The notes under the pieces were generated by a model that saw nothing but the letters and a program-made list of their open reading frames with translations, did not search any database and was not told where the DNA came from. A DNA stretch of 64,000 nucleotides from Sthenelais limicola (taxonomy: Eukaryota; Annelida; Polychaeta; Phyllodocida; Sigalionidae), in assembly GCA_942159475.1 (NCBI GenBank), contig OW804094.1, forward strand, positions 58,028,966 to 58,092,965. The letters run 5' to 3'. A program made the position numbers and the translations under genes. Positions 63,421 through 64,000 of the stretch are shown one piece after another; positions within the stretch are counted from its first letter, which is position 1; every line of letters starts with the position of its first letter.

Positions 63421-64000
63421 TTATAGTTTTTTCAGAGCCTGAGCAACTATTTCCTCACCCCTGAGTTGCTCCACAGGAGATGTAACTAAATAGGAATCCA
63501 CTGCTGATGACATCCAATGTCCTCTATTTTTTATAACATTACGGGGAATCCCTAACGCACACATGAAGGAAGCTCCACCTCTACGGAAGGAGTGAGATGA
63601 GTAAGGACCAGTTATACCAGCCCTTGAAAGAAGGTACTTGAGTTTTCCAGCCAGCATATCATAAGTTAAAACAGGTACACTTTTACAAGAAAACAGTTGA
63701 GCAGACAAGGGCATAGGTTGATCCAATAGCTTTCTAGCCCAGAATACTGCACACAGTCTCTTGGATGAAACAGGTTTCACATATATGTAGAAAGGCTTCT
63801 CAGATGTCTTTGAAGAGATAATCCTCACAGACATGACTTCACCTGAGAATTTAATGTCCTTGCGGAGAAGCATGTGAGGAGAAGATATGATGTGGCTAAC
63901 ACGTACCAGAGTCCTGAACATGAAGACAAAGGCTGACCAGTTCAGAAGGTCCAAATCCTCTTTTATGTTAACATGAGGAAATAATTTTAATAACAATACA
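63421..64000 (-). CDS. Tyrosine recombinase, C-terminal part (runs off window)
   Basis: About 193 residues are visible on the minus strand, open to the window edge. Motifs of the catalytic half: Arg in YSSHSFRRGGASFM (the H-x-x-R box, 63570-63600), then GHWMSSAVDSYL with the His/Trp position (about 63517) and the nucleophile Tyr (about 63490). A Lys-containing beta region (IYVKPVSSKR) lies upstream. It catalyses site-specific strand exchange. In DIRS/Ngaro elements it integrates circular cDNA without target duplication. It ends EEIVAQALKKL. The N-terminal part and the first catalytic Arg are likely outside the window or near its edge. Confidence 0.85.
   Translation of the reverse strand, partial: VLLLKLFPHVNIKEDLDLLNWSAFVFMFRTLVRVSHIISSPHMLLRKDIKFSGEVMSVRIISSKTSEKPFYIYVKPVSSKRLCAVFWARKLLDQPMPLSAQLFSCKSVPVLTYDMLAGKLKYLLSRAGITGPYSSHSFRRGGASFMCALGIPRNVIKNRGHWMSSAVDSYLVTSPVEQLRGEEIVAQALKKL

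Larger units (their letters stand above)
62910..64000 (-). mobile_element. 3' end of a tyrosine-recombinase retroelement with split direct repeats
   Basis: A tyrosine recombinase ORF enters from the right edge and stops at 63421. It is followed directly by a 93 bp repeat (63398-63306), a 303 bp spacer, and the identical 93 bp repeat (63002-62910). This B1-A2-B2 order is what Ngaro/DIRS-type elements show at the 3' end, with A1 expected at the missing 5' end. Cryptons lack it. No RT is visible because the window ends. Confidence 0.7.

Noticed and set aside
63421..64000. Crypton DNA transposon
   Set aside because: The two 93 bp repeats in a B1-A2-B2 layout fit Ngaro/DIRS retroelements better. 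Not fully excluded, because the RT region is outside the window.

Overview
The window is eukaryotic, almost certainly from a marine invertebrate (a mollusc or another lophotrochozoan is my best guess). It has spliced genes with GT-AG introns and micro-exons, AT-rich introns, many microsatellites, and a dense population of animal-type LINE, Ty3/gypsy, tyrosine-recombinase and TIR elements. I see no bacterial operons, rRNA, tRNA or CRISPR. All splice models were made by hand from reading frame, phase and GT/AG signals.

Layout. 1-820 and 7822-8121 (minus) hold unassigned exon-like open frames. Between them sits a full-length LINE on the plus strand (about 830-7821) with three ORFs: coiled coil-RRM-NADAR, a free-standing SGNH hydrolase, and endonuclease-RT. 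The NADAR domain (ADP-ribose/YbiA type) in a LINE ORF1 is the most unusual observation here. About 8720-16010 (minus) is a Ty3/gypsy element with intact gag and pol and a canonical -1 slippery heptamer in the overlap. About 17270-26295 (minus) is an I-like LINE (zinc-knuckle ORF1; EN-RT-RNase H ORF2). It is broken by a one-base frameshift and by a 2.6 kb TIR element (19411-21992) that itself carries a nested 1.27 kb TIR element and a smaller insertion. 26296-32143 is mostly non-coding, with a six-copy 50/52 bp array and one small ORF (28395-28799).

32144-45868 (minus) holds a many-exon gene or two adjacent genes. Three 5' exons encode a zinc ribbon, and eleven 3' exons are nearly all phase-consistent. 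An intron near the 3' end contains a retrocopy with a 13 bp target-site duplication and a poly(A) tail, itself split by a TIR element. 46998-62704 (minus) is a second spliced gene, a DDE (rve-like) integrase/transposase with D, D and E on two exons about 6 kb apart and an in-frame TAA in the most upstream exon. Its largest intron holds a 4.8 kb TIR element full of ~187 bp satellite units, invaded by an LTR-gag fragment and then part-duplicated (2,579 bp, nearly identical). 62910-64000 (minus) is the 3' end of a tyrosine-recombinase element with split direct repeats, like Ngaro/DIRS retrotransposons.

The window is therefore mainly a stack of nested mobile elements around two spliced genes of transposon-like or unknown character. 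The best candidate for something undescribed is the NADAR-SGNH LINE, followed by the spliced integrase gene and its satellite-bearing intron.
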